Source of the DNA: Flexithrix dorotheae DSM 6795
GTDB taxonomy: Bacteria > Bacteroidota > Bacteroidia > Cytophagales > Flammeovirgaceae
Assembly: GCF_000379765.1 (NCBI RefSeq)
Contig: NZ_KB903454.1
Span: 310,001-374,000, forward strand
DNA: 64,000 nt
Direction: 5' to 3'
A program made the position numbers and the translations under genes. Positions 1-8,568 of this stretch are shown one piece after another (the first letter of the stretch is position 1; the number at the start of each line of letters is the position of its first letter). Below the pieces are notes generated by a model. It did not search any database and was not told the origin of the DNA. It saw only the letters and a list, made by a program, of their open reading frames with translations.

Positions 1-470
1 ATATCGTCCTTGTCACAACCAATAAGATCCACTATCTGATCGGAAACTTCCTCTGGCATTGCGCTAGGCAAATCTATTTTGTTCATTACAGGGATTATTT
101 CCAAATCCTGATCAATGGCCAGGTATAAATTGGAAATGGTTTGGGCTTCAATTCCTTGCGCGGCATCCACAATTAACAATGCTCCTTCACAAGCCGCAAT
201 TGCCCTGGAAACTTCATAAGAAAAATCCACATGACCAGGGGTATCAATCAGGTTTAAAGTAAAAACCTCCCCTTCATACTCATAGTTCATCTGGATGGCA
301 TGACTCTTAATAGTAATGCCCCTTTCCCTTTCCAAATCCATATTATCAAGTAACTGGGCCTGCATTTCCCTTTGACTTACAGTTTGCGTAGTCTCCAATA
401 ACCGGTCTGCCAGTGTACTTTTCCCATGATCGATATGGGCGATAATACAAAAATTCCTAATGTTCTTCAT
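1..470 (-). CDS. lepA: Elongation factor 4 (LepA), 5' part only
   Basis: This is the first 156 codons of the ribosome back-translocating GTPase LepA/EF4; the gene runs off the left edge of the window. The translation begins [19 protein letters not shown], with the P-loop AHIDHGKST, then the switch I region RERGITIKS, the G3 motif [12 protein letters not shown] and the G4 motif NKID. These are typical of translational GTPases, and the short N-terminus before the P-loop fits LepA rather than EF-G. The start ATG is at 468-470. A perfect TAnnTTTG element lies only five bases upstream, so the mRNA may have almost no leader. The gene follows the glycosyltransferase on the same strand after 176 bases. 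Confidence 0.97.
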   Translation of the reverse strand, partial: MKNIRNFCIIAHIDHGKSTLADRLLETTQTVSQREMQAQLLDNMDLERERGITIKSHAIQMNYEYEGEVFTLNLIDTPGHVDFSYEVSRAIAACEGALLIVDAAQGIEAQTISNLYLAIDQDLEIIPVMNKIDLPSAMPEEVSDQIVDLIGCDKDD

Positions 471-474
471 CCTG

Positions 475-482
475 CAAATGTA
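475..482 (-). promoter_or_regulatory. Candidate -7 promoter element of lepA
   Basis: On the minus strand this reads TACATTTG, an exact match to the Bacteroidetes -7 consensus TAnnTTTG. It ends five bases before the lepA ATG. If transcription starts the usual five to seven bases downstream, the transcript would be leaderless or nearly so. A clear -33 TTG is not obvious. Confidence 0.35.
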
Positions 483-646
483 CAAATGATTAAGTTAATT
501 TAAACAGATATTATGTCCAGATTTTTTTATTATTTCGTTAAAGATGCTACCAAAAGAAATCCCATGAATTAACATAAAACAAACATCAAATTTTATATTT
601 AAAACAGGTTGAAATTTTTCATTTACTAGAATTTATAAGATGTGCC

Positions 647-2101
647 TTATTCCAGAAAGGAATTATTGTAAATAGTGAAATGTTCATCAGAATAAACTTT
701 TTCCATTGGTAGTTGTTCTACCTCTGTACCAAAAGATTTTTTTAGAATAATAAAGAACCTGCACCCCTCACCTTTCAAACGCAGTAAATAGTCCTTGGAT
801 TTTAAATGATTATTGGAAGTAATCCAACCTTTGCGATGTGCCATATAAAGCGGAGTTGGGTAATACCCACAATTAATAGCCACCAAATCTCCCCGAGTTC
901 CCCAATCATCCAATTTAGTTTCCAAAAGCTCCAGTTTTGCCATTTCAGATTTAATTAAAAACTGATGCTGTTGGTTGATAATTCCCTCTAAAGCAATGAA
1001 AAACAAAATAATTACACTCACCTTTTTCCGTGGAATGGATGACAAACCATACCCTGCCATAAGAGCCATTACCGGAACAAAGGGAATAATATAATATTCG
1101 TGAAAGGCAAAGTTGTATCCTGTTTTTAGAATTATGGGCAAAAGGAATATTGAAACAGAAATATATATATAAATTAAAAGTTTTTCCTTTTTATAAAAAC
1201 ACCAAAACAGTCCGAATAAGAATGAAAAAAAGCCAATATATTTCAGGGCCGTATCATAAAACCGTTTGAAGAATAATCCTAAATTATCGACCAGATCGGA
1301 AATAGCCTGTGTAATTGGAACACCCATAAAAAAATGGGAAAATGCATATGTTTCAGTAAGATAGGGATTCCAGTAAAAATACCACCATCCTACCAGACTG
1401 GACAAAATAAACCCACCAAAAACCATTGTGATTTTTTTCCTTCTATTCACTTTTTTATCCAAAAAAGGAATTATACAAACTCCAAGTAAACAAATGGCTG
1501 AAATTTTTGATAGTACCCCAAGAGTAGCCAACAAAGTAAATAACCCGAAACTAAAAATATTTCCATTTTTATAGAAATATTTTAGACCAAAATATAGACC
1601 AATAATGACCAAGGAGGCCGCAAATGTTTCTGGAATAATTTTTCGGGAATAATAAAACCAAACAGAGTTTAGTAAAATAATCCCGGAAAAAAAGGCTGTT
1701 TTTTGATTGATATAAATTCTGATAATACGGAAAAAATAAAAAATCCCTAAACTTGAGACCACCAGATTGATGAACCTGCCTGCAAAATGGGAATACCCAA
1801 AAATTTTTGACCACAAAAAAATCAGGTAATTGTAGATTGGAAATTCCATCCCGACAATTCCCTCTTTATTTCCGTTAAAATCCAGTCTGGGGTAAAGAAT
1901 ATTAGCATCTATTTCTAAAAAATTTCTGGCAACCATTGTGCCTATACTTTCACGCCAATTGTGAGTAATTTCCAATGGAGGGTTTGTAATTCCAATTAAC
2001 CGAAGGAAAAAATATAGTAAAATCCAGAATCTGAAATCCTTAAAAATTTTCCATATATTTCCCTTTTGCTTATTATGATCCATAATATAATTCACCTCCA
2101 A
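647..2101 (-). CDS. Polytopic membrane glycosyltransferase, ArnT/PMT (GT39/GT83-like)
   Basis: This 484-residue integral membrane protein has a short cytoplasmic N-terminus followed by many hydrophobic segments, the layout of dolichyl-phosphate or undecaprenyl-phosphate sugar transferases of the PMT_2/ArnT type. The first periplasmic loop contains NWRESIGTMVARNF, in the place where this family carries its catalytic acidic residue; Glu here is a candidate. A short soluble tail follows the last helix, and its DDWGTRGDLVAINCG segment resembles the small C-terminal domain of such enzymes. The family moves a sugar from a lipid carrier to protein, lipid A or cell-wall polymer; the acceptor here is unknown. 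Met7 (2083) is an alternative start. It is read in the same direction as lepA, and no neighbour reveals a glycan pathway. Confidence 0.75.
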   Translation of the reverse strand: MEVNYIMDHNKQKGNIWKIFKDFRFWILLYFFLRLIGITNPPLEITHNWRESIGTMVARNFLEIDANILYPRLDFNGNKEGIVGMEFPIYNYLIFLWSKIFGYSHFAGRFINLVVSSLGIFYFFRIIRIYINQKTAFFSGIILLNSVWFYYSRKIIPETFAASLVIIGLYFGLKYFYKNGNIFSFGLFTLLATLGVLSKISAICLLGVCIIPFLDKKVNRRKKITMVFGGFILSSLVGWWYFYWNPYLTETYAFSHFFMGVPITQAISDLVDNLGLFFKRFYDTALKYIGFFSFLFGLFWCFYKKEKLLIYIYISVSIFLLPIILKTGYNFAFHEYYIIPFVPVMALMAGYGLSSIPRKKVSVIILFFIALEGIINQQHQFLIKSEMAKLELLETKLDDWGTRGDLVAINCGYYPTPLYMAHRKGWITSNNHLKSKDYLLRLKGEGCRFFIILKKSFGTEVEQLPMEKVYSDEHFTIYNNSFLE

Positions 2102-2174
2102 TTTTTTTTATCTTTGGAATAAACCTTCCTGATTAAGGCAAAAATCAAAACATAATTCATTACCATTATGATCT

Positions 2175-2225
2175 TTGATAATAATCATGGGCAAAAATGA
2201 CAATTATCATTTAATAATTATGATA
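2175..2225. promoter_or_regulatory. Possible Crp/Fnr-type operators upstream of the stress protein gene
   Basis: TTGAT-AATA-ATCAT at 2175-2188 matches the FNR consensus TTGAT-N4-ATCAA with one mismatch. A second inverted repeat, TATCAT-N9-ATGATA, lies at 2205-2225. Both are about 150-200 bases upstream of the universal stress protein start, and upstream of the glycosyltransferase on the other strand. The region is very AT-rich, so chance matches are likely. Confidence 0.25.
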
Positions 2226-2373
2226 TTTTTTATTAAATTTATTAAGAGTAATTAATAGCGGTTTTGTCTAAGGGACTAGTCAATTTTTTACTATTCCCAA
2301 TATGCTCTTTTTAAAGGTCCAACTGTTATTTATGCTACTCCATGATCTTTAACTTAACCAAACAGATACAACT

Positions 2374-3276
2374 ATGCCTAATTTTAAAAGAATCATGGTG
2401 GCATTGGATAATACCTATTTTGACCGTGAGGTTATATCCTTCGCAAATTACATCAGTGAATTGGTGTCACCAGAAAAGGTCTATTTTGTGCACATTGATC
2501 GGGATCTGGAAGTTCCGGATTACCTGAACCACCAGCAAAGAGAAGATACCGGAGTCCTTATTCCAAAGGATGAGCAATTAAAAATTGATATCCAAAAAGT
2601 TGTAAAGCAACATTTTCATAACCATACCCGTGTTTCCATAAAAGTGGAAATTAAAGAAGGTACACCGCTAAAAGAATTACTGCATCTTTCTAAAGTTAAA
2701 CATACCGATCTGATTATTGTTGGCCATAAAAAATTATCAGATGGAAGTGGAATTACAGCCAACAAATTAGCCAGAGAAGCCGATTGTTCCATTTTGTTTG
2801 TTCCGGAAGGCCAGGAGCTTCCTATAAAAAACATGATCGTTCCCTTCGATTTTTCCGGGAATTCAGACCATGCTTTAAAAACCGGATTAACCTTAAACAG
2901 AAAGTTGGCAGACAGTGAAATCACCGTAGTTCATGTTTATGATGTTCCTTTGTTTAGTAACTATGAAATAAATGTAAACTATGAGGAAATGGTTAAAAAT
3001 GTGCTAAATTTCAAAAAGTCCTCATTTAGGGAATATCTTGAAAAACAGGGATTTGAAAATGCTGGAATAAAAGTAAAATTTCTGGCTAATACAAGTGGGA
3101 GAACTGTAAAATACATCAATGACTTTATCCTCGAAAACAAACCGGGTTTGGTCATAATTGGAGCGAAAGGGCACTCCAGCTGGGATGCTTTTTTGTTAGG
3201 AAGTGTAACAGAAAAATTATTATCGCTCAATGCTATTACCCCAATTTTAGTGGAAAGAAATTATTCACATAATTGA
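2374..3276 (+). CDS. Tandem-domain universal stress protein (UspA family)
   Basis: This 300-residue cytoplasmic protein has two Usp domains, roughly residues 3-147 and 152-297. The second carries the ATP-binding signature G-2X-G-9X-G-S as GAKGHSSWDAFLLGS near the C-terminus; the first has a degenerate version (GHKKLSDGSG). Each domain opens with the family's beta strand and Asp (IMVALD; MIVPFDF). Two-domain Usp proteins bind ATP and are linked to starvation, oxygen limitation and stationary phase, but the client process is not defined. The start chosen is MPNFKRIMVALD; an overlapping out-of-frame ORF from 2342 is rejected. The gene stands alone, upstream of a strong bidirectional terminator shared with the convergent macroglobulin gene. 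Confidence 0.93.
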   Translation: MPNFKRIMVALDNTYFDREVISFANYISELVSPEKVYFVHIDRDLEVPDYLNHQQREDTGVLIPKDEQLKIDIQKVVKQHFHNHTRVSIKVEIKEGTPLKELLHLSKVKHTDLIIVGHKKLSDGSGITANKLAREADCSILFVPEGQELPIKNMIVPFDFSGNSDHALKTGLTLNRKLADSEITVVHVYDVPLFSNYEINVNYEEMVKNVLNFKKSSFREYLEKQGFENAGIKVKFLANTSGRTVKYINDFILENKPGLVIIGAKGHSSWDAFLLGSVTEKLLSLNAITPILVERNYSHN

Positions 3277-3292
3277 GTATTTCGTTTAATCA

Positions 3293-3331
3293 AAAAAAAC
3301 CACCAACTTTTACAGGTTTGGTGGTTTTTTT
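3293..3331. terminator. Bidirectional terminator between usp and macroglobulin genes
   Basis: AACCACCAA pairs with TTGGTGGTT, flanked by a run of A on the left and a run of T on the right. It therefore works as an intrinsic terminator in both directions between the two convergent genes. Confidence 0.9.
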
Positions 3332-3338
3332 CCTCATA

Positions 3339-6300
3339 TTACTGTCCAATATAAATTTCCTCAAAATCAGAAAAGCCTCTTTTCTCAGGATAATACATCA
3401 ATTGTACTACTGCCGGGGCCACATTGAATTTCCCAGGAATTTGTGCTTTTAGCATGTAGGAATATTCATATTCTCCCTTGTTCAAATTGGTAATGGTGAG
3501 TGCGTATCGATTATCTCTAAATTCACTATGAGTGTACCAATGAGACCATCTGTAGTATCCACTCTTGCTCTTGTTTTCCAATTCCTCTCCTTTAATATTG
3601 TATCCGTCTTCGTCCCTGATAAATTCACAACCTGCAGGAATCGGGTCCTCCACCAAAACATACTCCTGGGCTGTATTTGACCTAATTTTCACTTTTACTA
3701 AAATATCATCACCTGATCTTATCCCTTTTCCAGAGGTTGGCACCTTATTATATACCAGGTTTCCATTTTCATCACTCTCAGGAACTAATTTGAAATACTC
3801 CCGCTCCACAACAAAAGAATTGGATTGCCTGGCTTCTTCCAGCAATTCTTCATCATCTTTCTCCAGGAAGTAGGACAGCTTTGCACTGAAATAAGTATTT
3901 CCCTTTCCGGTTTGCTTAAGTGTAATTATATTTTTGCCACTTTTAAGAATGGGAAATTCATCCTCGGACATTTGTTTTTTTAACGAAGCCTGAAGTTTTT
4001 CTCCTTTTAATACCAATGTTTTTCCCTTTTTAAAAACAGCCTCTTTTCCCATTTGCAGATTGGCAATCAACTTGTCATTCACATAAATATCCAAGTCAAT
4101 ATCAGGATTAATTTCCTGCTTTAAAATATCCTGTAAACTATAAATTGTCATTGCGGTCTGGCGGGTATTGTGCCAGCTATTTCCCTTTCTTTTGCTCATC
4201 AGCCACAATACAGCTCCGGGAATTAATTCATGATTCGGATTAACCATACTCAATGCTTTTACAACATGGGCTGTGGTTTCCACCTGATCATCCTGCCAAT
4301 TGTAATAAAACTTCTTACCTCCCCAATAGTGATGGGTTCCTTCTTTATTGACTGAATTTTCCAGATAACCCTGAATTTTCCCAGCCAGATTATGATCTTT
4401 GGCTAGAAGGGCAGCCTGTAACCAAAGGGCATATTGGTACGCATTCAATTCGGAATCAGGCATTTTTTTAGTCGGCCAAAGGTCAGATATCCCCACTTTC
4501 ATTCCCACCATCAATGCATAGGCATAGGTAGTATTTTCAATATCATTTTTACTTAATTGATTTTTCAAGGCCTCTACTCCTTCCCAATACATTTTATCAT
4601 CTACTTCATACCCCGTTTCCTTTGCATAATGGAGACCATCTACCACATAAGCAGTCATGAAAGGATGGGTAGCATCATTTTCCCACCAGCCCCATCCTCC
4701 ACCAGGATGCTGTAATTCTTTCAGTCGTTTCACACCTTTTTCCACCATTTTGGGTAATTCTGTAGGATCAATGGTATGACTAAAATCTCCTCCTAAGGTT
4801 TTAATCGTATTGGCCACAATCAAGGTTGGCTGGAATCGACTCATGGTCTGTTCCACACAGCCATAAGGATAACCAATCAGATCATTTAAAGAAGAAAGTA
4901 AAGCAGCAGCCACAGAAGGCGCTGCATTTATTTCAATGGTAGCATTATCCAGATCAATTGATTGGGGAATTTTTATATTCAATTCATGTTGGTCTTTGTT
5001 ACTAAGAAAAGCAGCACTTGAAGTAACCACCTCCAAACCAAATGGATGCACCGGAACGGAAACTTGCTTGGCATCTGACTCTTCATTAGTTAAGGCTTCT
5101 ACAGTAAGTTTGGCTTCAGTGGGTATAATCGTACTAATTTTCCAATCAATCTTTTCCTCACCATTGGCAGGGACCTCAATGATTTTTTCGGTACCTTTTA
5201 CTGTAATCCCATCCGTTTTCAATGCCACTTTTACTTTTTTAGCCTTAGAAAGATAATTATGAATATTAGTAGCAATCAGCATTTCATCACCCAGATTGAT
5301 AAACCTTGGCGTTTCTATTCTCACTAATAAATCTTTGGTCACCACAATTTTAGCCATGGTCTGGCCCACTTTGGTATCCTGAGTGATCACTTTGGCAGTG
5401 GTTCTCCAGGTGGTTAAATTATCTGGTAATTTGATATTGACTACAACTTCCCCATTTTCATCTGTAACCAGACCAGGATTCCAGTAAATCGCATCCTGGA
5501 AATCTTTCCTTATAGTAGCTTCCTTGAATGGTTTATCAGCTCCTACCCCCTTTTTTAATATTGCTTCATTAGATCTTGCAGCTGCCGGTACTTCTGCCAT
5601 CTCATTTAATAACATATCTTCTTCAGCCCCTCCTAATGAAAAATGCATAAGATTAGAATTCCTGTCCTCTCCATTTAATGAATTGTTCACTAATGTTGGA
5701 CTTATATCTCCAGCACTTTCAATTGTTCGAATTATTTCTGCAAGTTTTTCTTTATCCAGTTCAATCTCCTTTTTGCTTTTGCCAATTCCCACATTCAGCA
5801 TCATGTCGAAAGGATATAAATTTTTTACTATACTAATTCTTTGCCCTAGACTAAATTTAATAGCAGTAGTATTTGAATCAATAGCCACTAACTCATAATA
5901 ACCATTTTCATCTGTGCTTCCTTTAGCTTTTCCAGCTTTCACTTTCACATTGGCAAGTGGCTTTCCAGTATTAAAATCAACCACAAACCCTTTTAAACTA
6001 AAGTTTTTCTTTGGTCGATAATTTTCCAATTGAATATACCGCCATGCCCCATCCAAAAGATAAAAGGATCTTTCAAAATCAATATTCAATTTATCCTTTC
6101 TCCATAAAATACCCTTCCCTAAATATTCACTGTAACTGTATTCATTCATTTGGCTAATGCCAATATTGCTGTTATTAAAACTCTGATTAGGATAAAACAC
6201 TTCTCTTATATCTTTTGTGGCATCTGGGTAAAGTGAATAAATACTTTCATCAGCAGTGCTTAAAGTGAGTTGGGCATTAGGCATTGGATTTCCATTTTCA

Positions 6301-8399
6301 TCCGTCACTTTCAATAGTGCCTTAGCCATTTTCCCAGGCCTGTATTCCTGCTGATTAAAAGTCATTTCCACATTCAGGTATTTCATTTGGGGAATCACAG
6401 AAATATCTGCCTTCTTTTGATACAATTGCCCGTTGAGGGAATAAAACACAGCAATTTGTTGCTTACCATAAGCATTGTTATCCAATACAAACTTAATTTC
6501 CTGAAGGGTATTTTTCTCCTCTCCAACATTAAAATTAAGCACATCATAATCCTTCAATTTATCCTGTTGAATGACATAAACAGCATTCCCGGCATTAGGA
6601 GCAAGTATGGCAACTTTCACTGTATCCCCGGCATTATATACCTTTTTATCAGTGATGATTTCCATCCCGCCTTCAGTAGAATTCCACCAGCTCATATCTC
6701 TGTCAGAGTCAAAAACATAAAAGCTGGCTGTGCTAGTGGTCAGTTTTCCATTCTTATCTGTAGCACTTGTTTCAACAGTGTAATATCCAGATTCCTCAAT
6801 CGAGAACAGGCAGCTCACTTCAGGCTTTTCAATTGAAGTAACACCTTTTTTCTTTTCAATCAGGTGTTTTTGTTCACTGTAATTTTTGTGGGAATAAAGA
6901 CTGGCGGTAAATGCTGTTTTTACCGGAAATCCTTTCAGATCGTAAGCACTGACCCAGATATTCACTTTTTCAGTAGGGTTGTAATAATACTGCTCACTTC
7001 TGGCAGAAATATTAAAGGCAGTATTAGATACATTTACATTGGCACTCCCTGATATCGTTCTTCTACTGGCATCTTTTACTTCTGCAATTACTTTAAACTT
7101 ATAATTTTTCCCCTCGGGAGAATCGGTAGGGACTGTAACTTCAAAAGCTCCTTCTTCTGAAATTTTTCCACTTCCATTAAAAACTACTTCACTATTATTG
7201 ACCCGAAAATCATCATACCACCAACCACAAGCAAATCGAGCATAATAAGGAATATAATGTTCCTCTCTAATGACTTTGTAACTCACCTCAGCATTTTTCA
7301 CAGGAGCTCCAAAGAAATAATCTGCCTTAACACTGACTTTCATTTCATCCCCGGCAATATATTGATCCTTATCAAAATTTACCTTTACTTCATACTCAGG
7401 CTTTTTGTATTCCTCTACTCTAAATTCGCAATCATTATTGTACCTATAATAATGAGTTGACCCAGATTGGATATTAATAGAATAAGTGCCCAAAGGCATA
7501 GTAGATTCAATAAAAATGGAATCAGCAAAAGTCCCATGTTCATCCAGCTTCACTTTCTTTTTTAATAATTCTCCTCCCTCAGGACTGGAAATTGAGTATT
7601 CGATTGAATCCTGAAGGAGTTTATAATCAAAACCCTGTTTTTCTCTAAAAACGCCTTTAAATTTCACCATCTGCCCTGGCCGGTAAGCAGACCTGTCTGT
7701 AAAAACATAAGCGGTAACTTTATCATTTTGGTTATAATAATTATAGAAGAAGTGACTCGAAAGACAAACAGAATTATTTTTTATGGCTAAAAGAGGCATA
7801 TTATACGCATCAATAAGTACCTCTAAATGAGAAACTTTACCATCTGTTGTTTTTTGCTTTTGCCATTTATTTTCACTTTCGATGAAAAGATCAAAACCTT
7901 CTATAATTTTTCCATCTTTTTTATGAGCTACATAGGCTAACAAATCACCTTCATAACTATAAGCCACCAAATCATAATTGGAAATGACCACCGGCACATG
8001 GGAAACATGCCCAGAGCTTAAAGCTTCGAGAATATAAATACCTTCACTAAGTTTTCCAATATCGATCTTTTTCTGATACTCATTTTTATTTGTCACAAGA
8101 TCTTCATTCCAGGTTTTTGTTATTGGTAAAGTTTGAAGGAGGCTATCAGTGGAGGATAAATTAAAACCACCATATGTCCCATACTTTTTAGCAAAAGCTA
8201 CCGGATTTTCCACCCTGTATAAAACAAAATTAGCTTTATCAATACCCTTTTCAGGGCCATTGTAATAATTTTCTGAAACAAAGACAAAAGCATCTTCATA
8301 CTCAGAAAAAGATTGTGTAACATTCAGGTTAAAACTTTTTTGGCTCATAGCTATCTGGCAAGATGACAAAATAAGGAAGAGAAAACATAAATATTTCAT
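3339..8399 (-). CDS. Large secreted alpha-2-macroglobulin family protein with intact thioester
   Basis: This 1,686-residue protein begins with a hydrophobic signal ending in LILSSCQ, which allows lipoprotein processing at Cys15 (a Sec cut after AMS is the alternative). Several macroglobulin (MG) beta domains follow, then a carboxypeptidase-regulatory-like beta insert near residues 800-845 (KGFVVDFNTGKPLANVKV). The A2M core follows, with FWNP-like YWNPGLVTDENGEVVVNIKLPDNLTTWR near residue 980. The thioester-containing domain carries Cys1181-Val-Glu-Gln inside YPYGCVEQT. The thioester traps attacking proteases covalently. Bacterial A2M proteins are usually periplasmic or cell-surface defence proteins, often beside penicillin-binding protein 1C; no such partner is here. 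The C-terminus holds a receptor-binding-like beta domain. It is monocistronic. Confidence 0.93.
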   Translation of the reverse strand: MKYLCFLFLILSSCQIAMSQKSFNLNVTQSFSEYEDAFVFVSENYYNGPEKGIDKANFVLYRVENPVAFAKKYGTYGGFNLSSTDSLLQTLPITKTWNEDLVTNKNEYQKKIDIGKLSEGIYILEALSSGHVSHVPVVISNYDLVAYSYEGDLLAYVAHKKDGKIIEGFDLFIESENKWQKQKTTDGKVSHLEVLIDAYNMPLLAIKNNSVCLSSHFFYNYYNQNDKVTAYVFTDRSAYRPGQMVKFKGVFREKQGFDYKLLQDSIEYSISSPEGGELLKKKVKLDEHGTFADSIFIESTMPLGTYSINIQSGSTHYYRYNNDCEFRVEEYKKPEYEVKVNFDKDQYIAGDEMKVSVKADYFFGAPVKNAEVSYKVIREEHYIPYYARFACGWWYDDFRVNNSEVVFNGSGKISEEGAFEVTVPTDSPEGKNYKFKVIAEVKDASRRTISGSANVNVSNTAFNISARSEQYYYNPTEKVNIWVSAYDLKGFPVKTAFTASLYSHKNYSEQKHLIEKKKGVTSIEKPEVSCLFSIEESGYYTVETSATDKNGKLTTSTASFYVFDSDRDMSWWNSTEGGMEIITDKKVYNAGDTVKVAILAPNAGNAVYVIQQDKLKDYDVLNFNVGEEKNTLQEIKFVLDNNAYGKQQIAVFYSLNGQLYQKKADISVIPQMKYLNVEMTFNQQEYRPGKMAKALLKVTDENGNPMPNAQLTLSTADESIYSLYPDATKDIREVFYPNQSFNNSNIGISQMNEYSYSEYLGKGILWRKDKLNIDFERSFYLLDGAWRYIQLENYRPKKNFSLKGFVVDFNTGKPLANVKVKAGKAKGSTDENGYYELVAIDSNTTAIKFSLGQRISIVKNLYPFDMMLNVGIGKSKKEIELDKEKLAEIIRTIESAGDISPTLVNNSLNGEDRNSNLMHFSLGGAEEDMLLNEMAEVPAAARSNEAILKKGVGADKPFKEATIRKDFQDAIYWNPGLVTDENGEVVVNIKLPDNLTTWRTTAKVITQDTKVGQTMAKIVVTKDLLVRIETPRFINLGDEMLIATNIHNYLSKAKKVKVALKTDGITVKGTEKIIEVPANGEEKIDWKISTIIPTEAKLTVEALTNEESDAKQVSVPVHPFGLEVVTSSAAFLSNKDQHELNIKIPQSIDLDNATIEINAAPSVAAALLSSLNDLIGYPYGCVEQTMSRFQPTLIVANTIKTLGGDFSHTIDPTELPKMVEKGVKRLKELQHPGGGWGWWENDATHPFMTAYVVDGLHYAKETGYEVDDKMYWEGVEALKNQLSKNDIENTTYAYALMVGMKVGISDLWPTKKMPDSELNAYQYALWLQAALLAKDHNLAGKIQGYLENSVNKEGTHHYWGGKKFYYNWQDDQVETTAHVVKALSMVNPNHELIPGAVLWLMSKRKGNSWHNTRQTAMTIYSLQDILKQEINPDIDLDIYVNDKLIANLQMGKEAVFKKGKTLVLKGEKLQASLKKQMSEDEFPILKSGKNIITLKQTGKGNTYFSAKLSYFLEKDDEELLEEARQSNSFVVEREYFKLVPESDENGNLVYNKVPTSGKGIRSGDDILVKVKIRSNTAQEYVLVEDPIPAGCEFIRDEDGYNIKGEELENKSKSGYYRWSHWYTHSEFRDNRYALTITNLNKGEYEYSYMLKAQIPGKFNVAPAVVQLMYYPEKRGFSDFEEIYIGQ

Positions 8400-8568
8400 A
8401 GCAAAATCAATTCTTAATTAAAGAAATACGCTTTATCAAAAGAAGGATGCGGAATGGAATAAAATTCCATAATCCAATTGCAAAAAATTCCTATATTTTA
8501 AAATGAGTCACAGATAAAAAGATACAGTTCCAGTTTTATCCGTCCCCAAAAAACATGATTAGAAAAGC

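Noticed and set aside
5524-6836. Plus-strand ORFs of 124 and 149 codons inside the macroglobulin gene
   Set aside because: They are antisense shadows of a strongly supported gene with clear domains; their translations have no recognisable family features.
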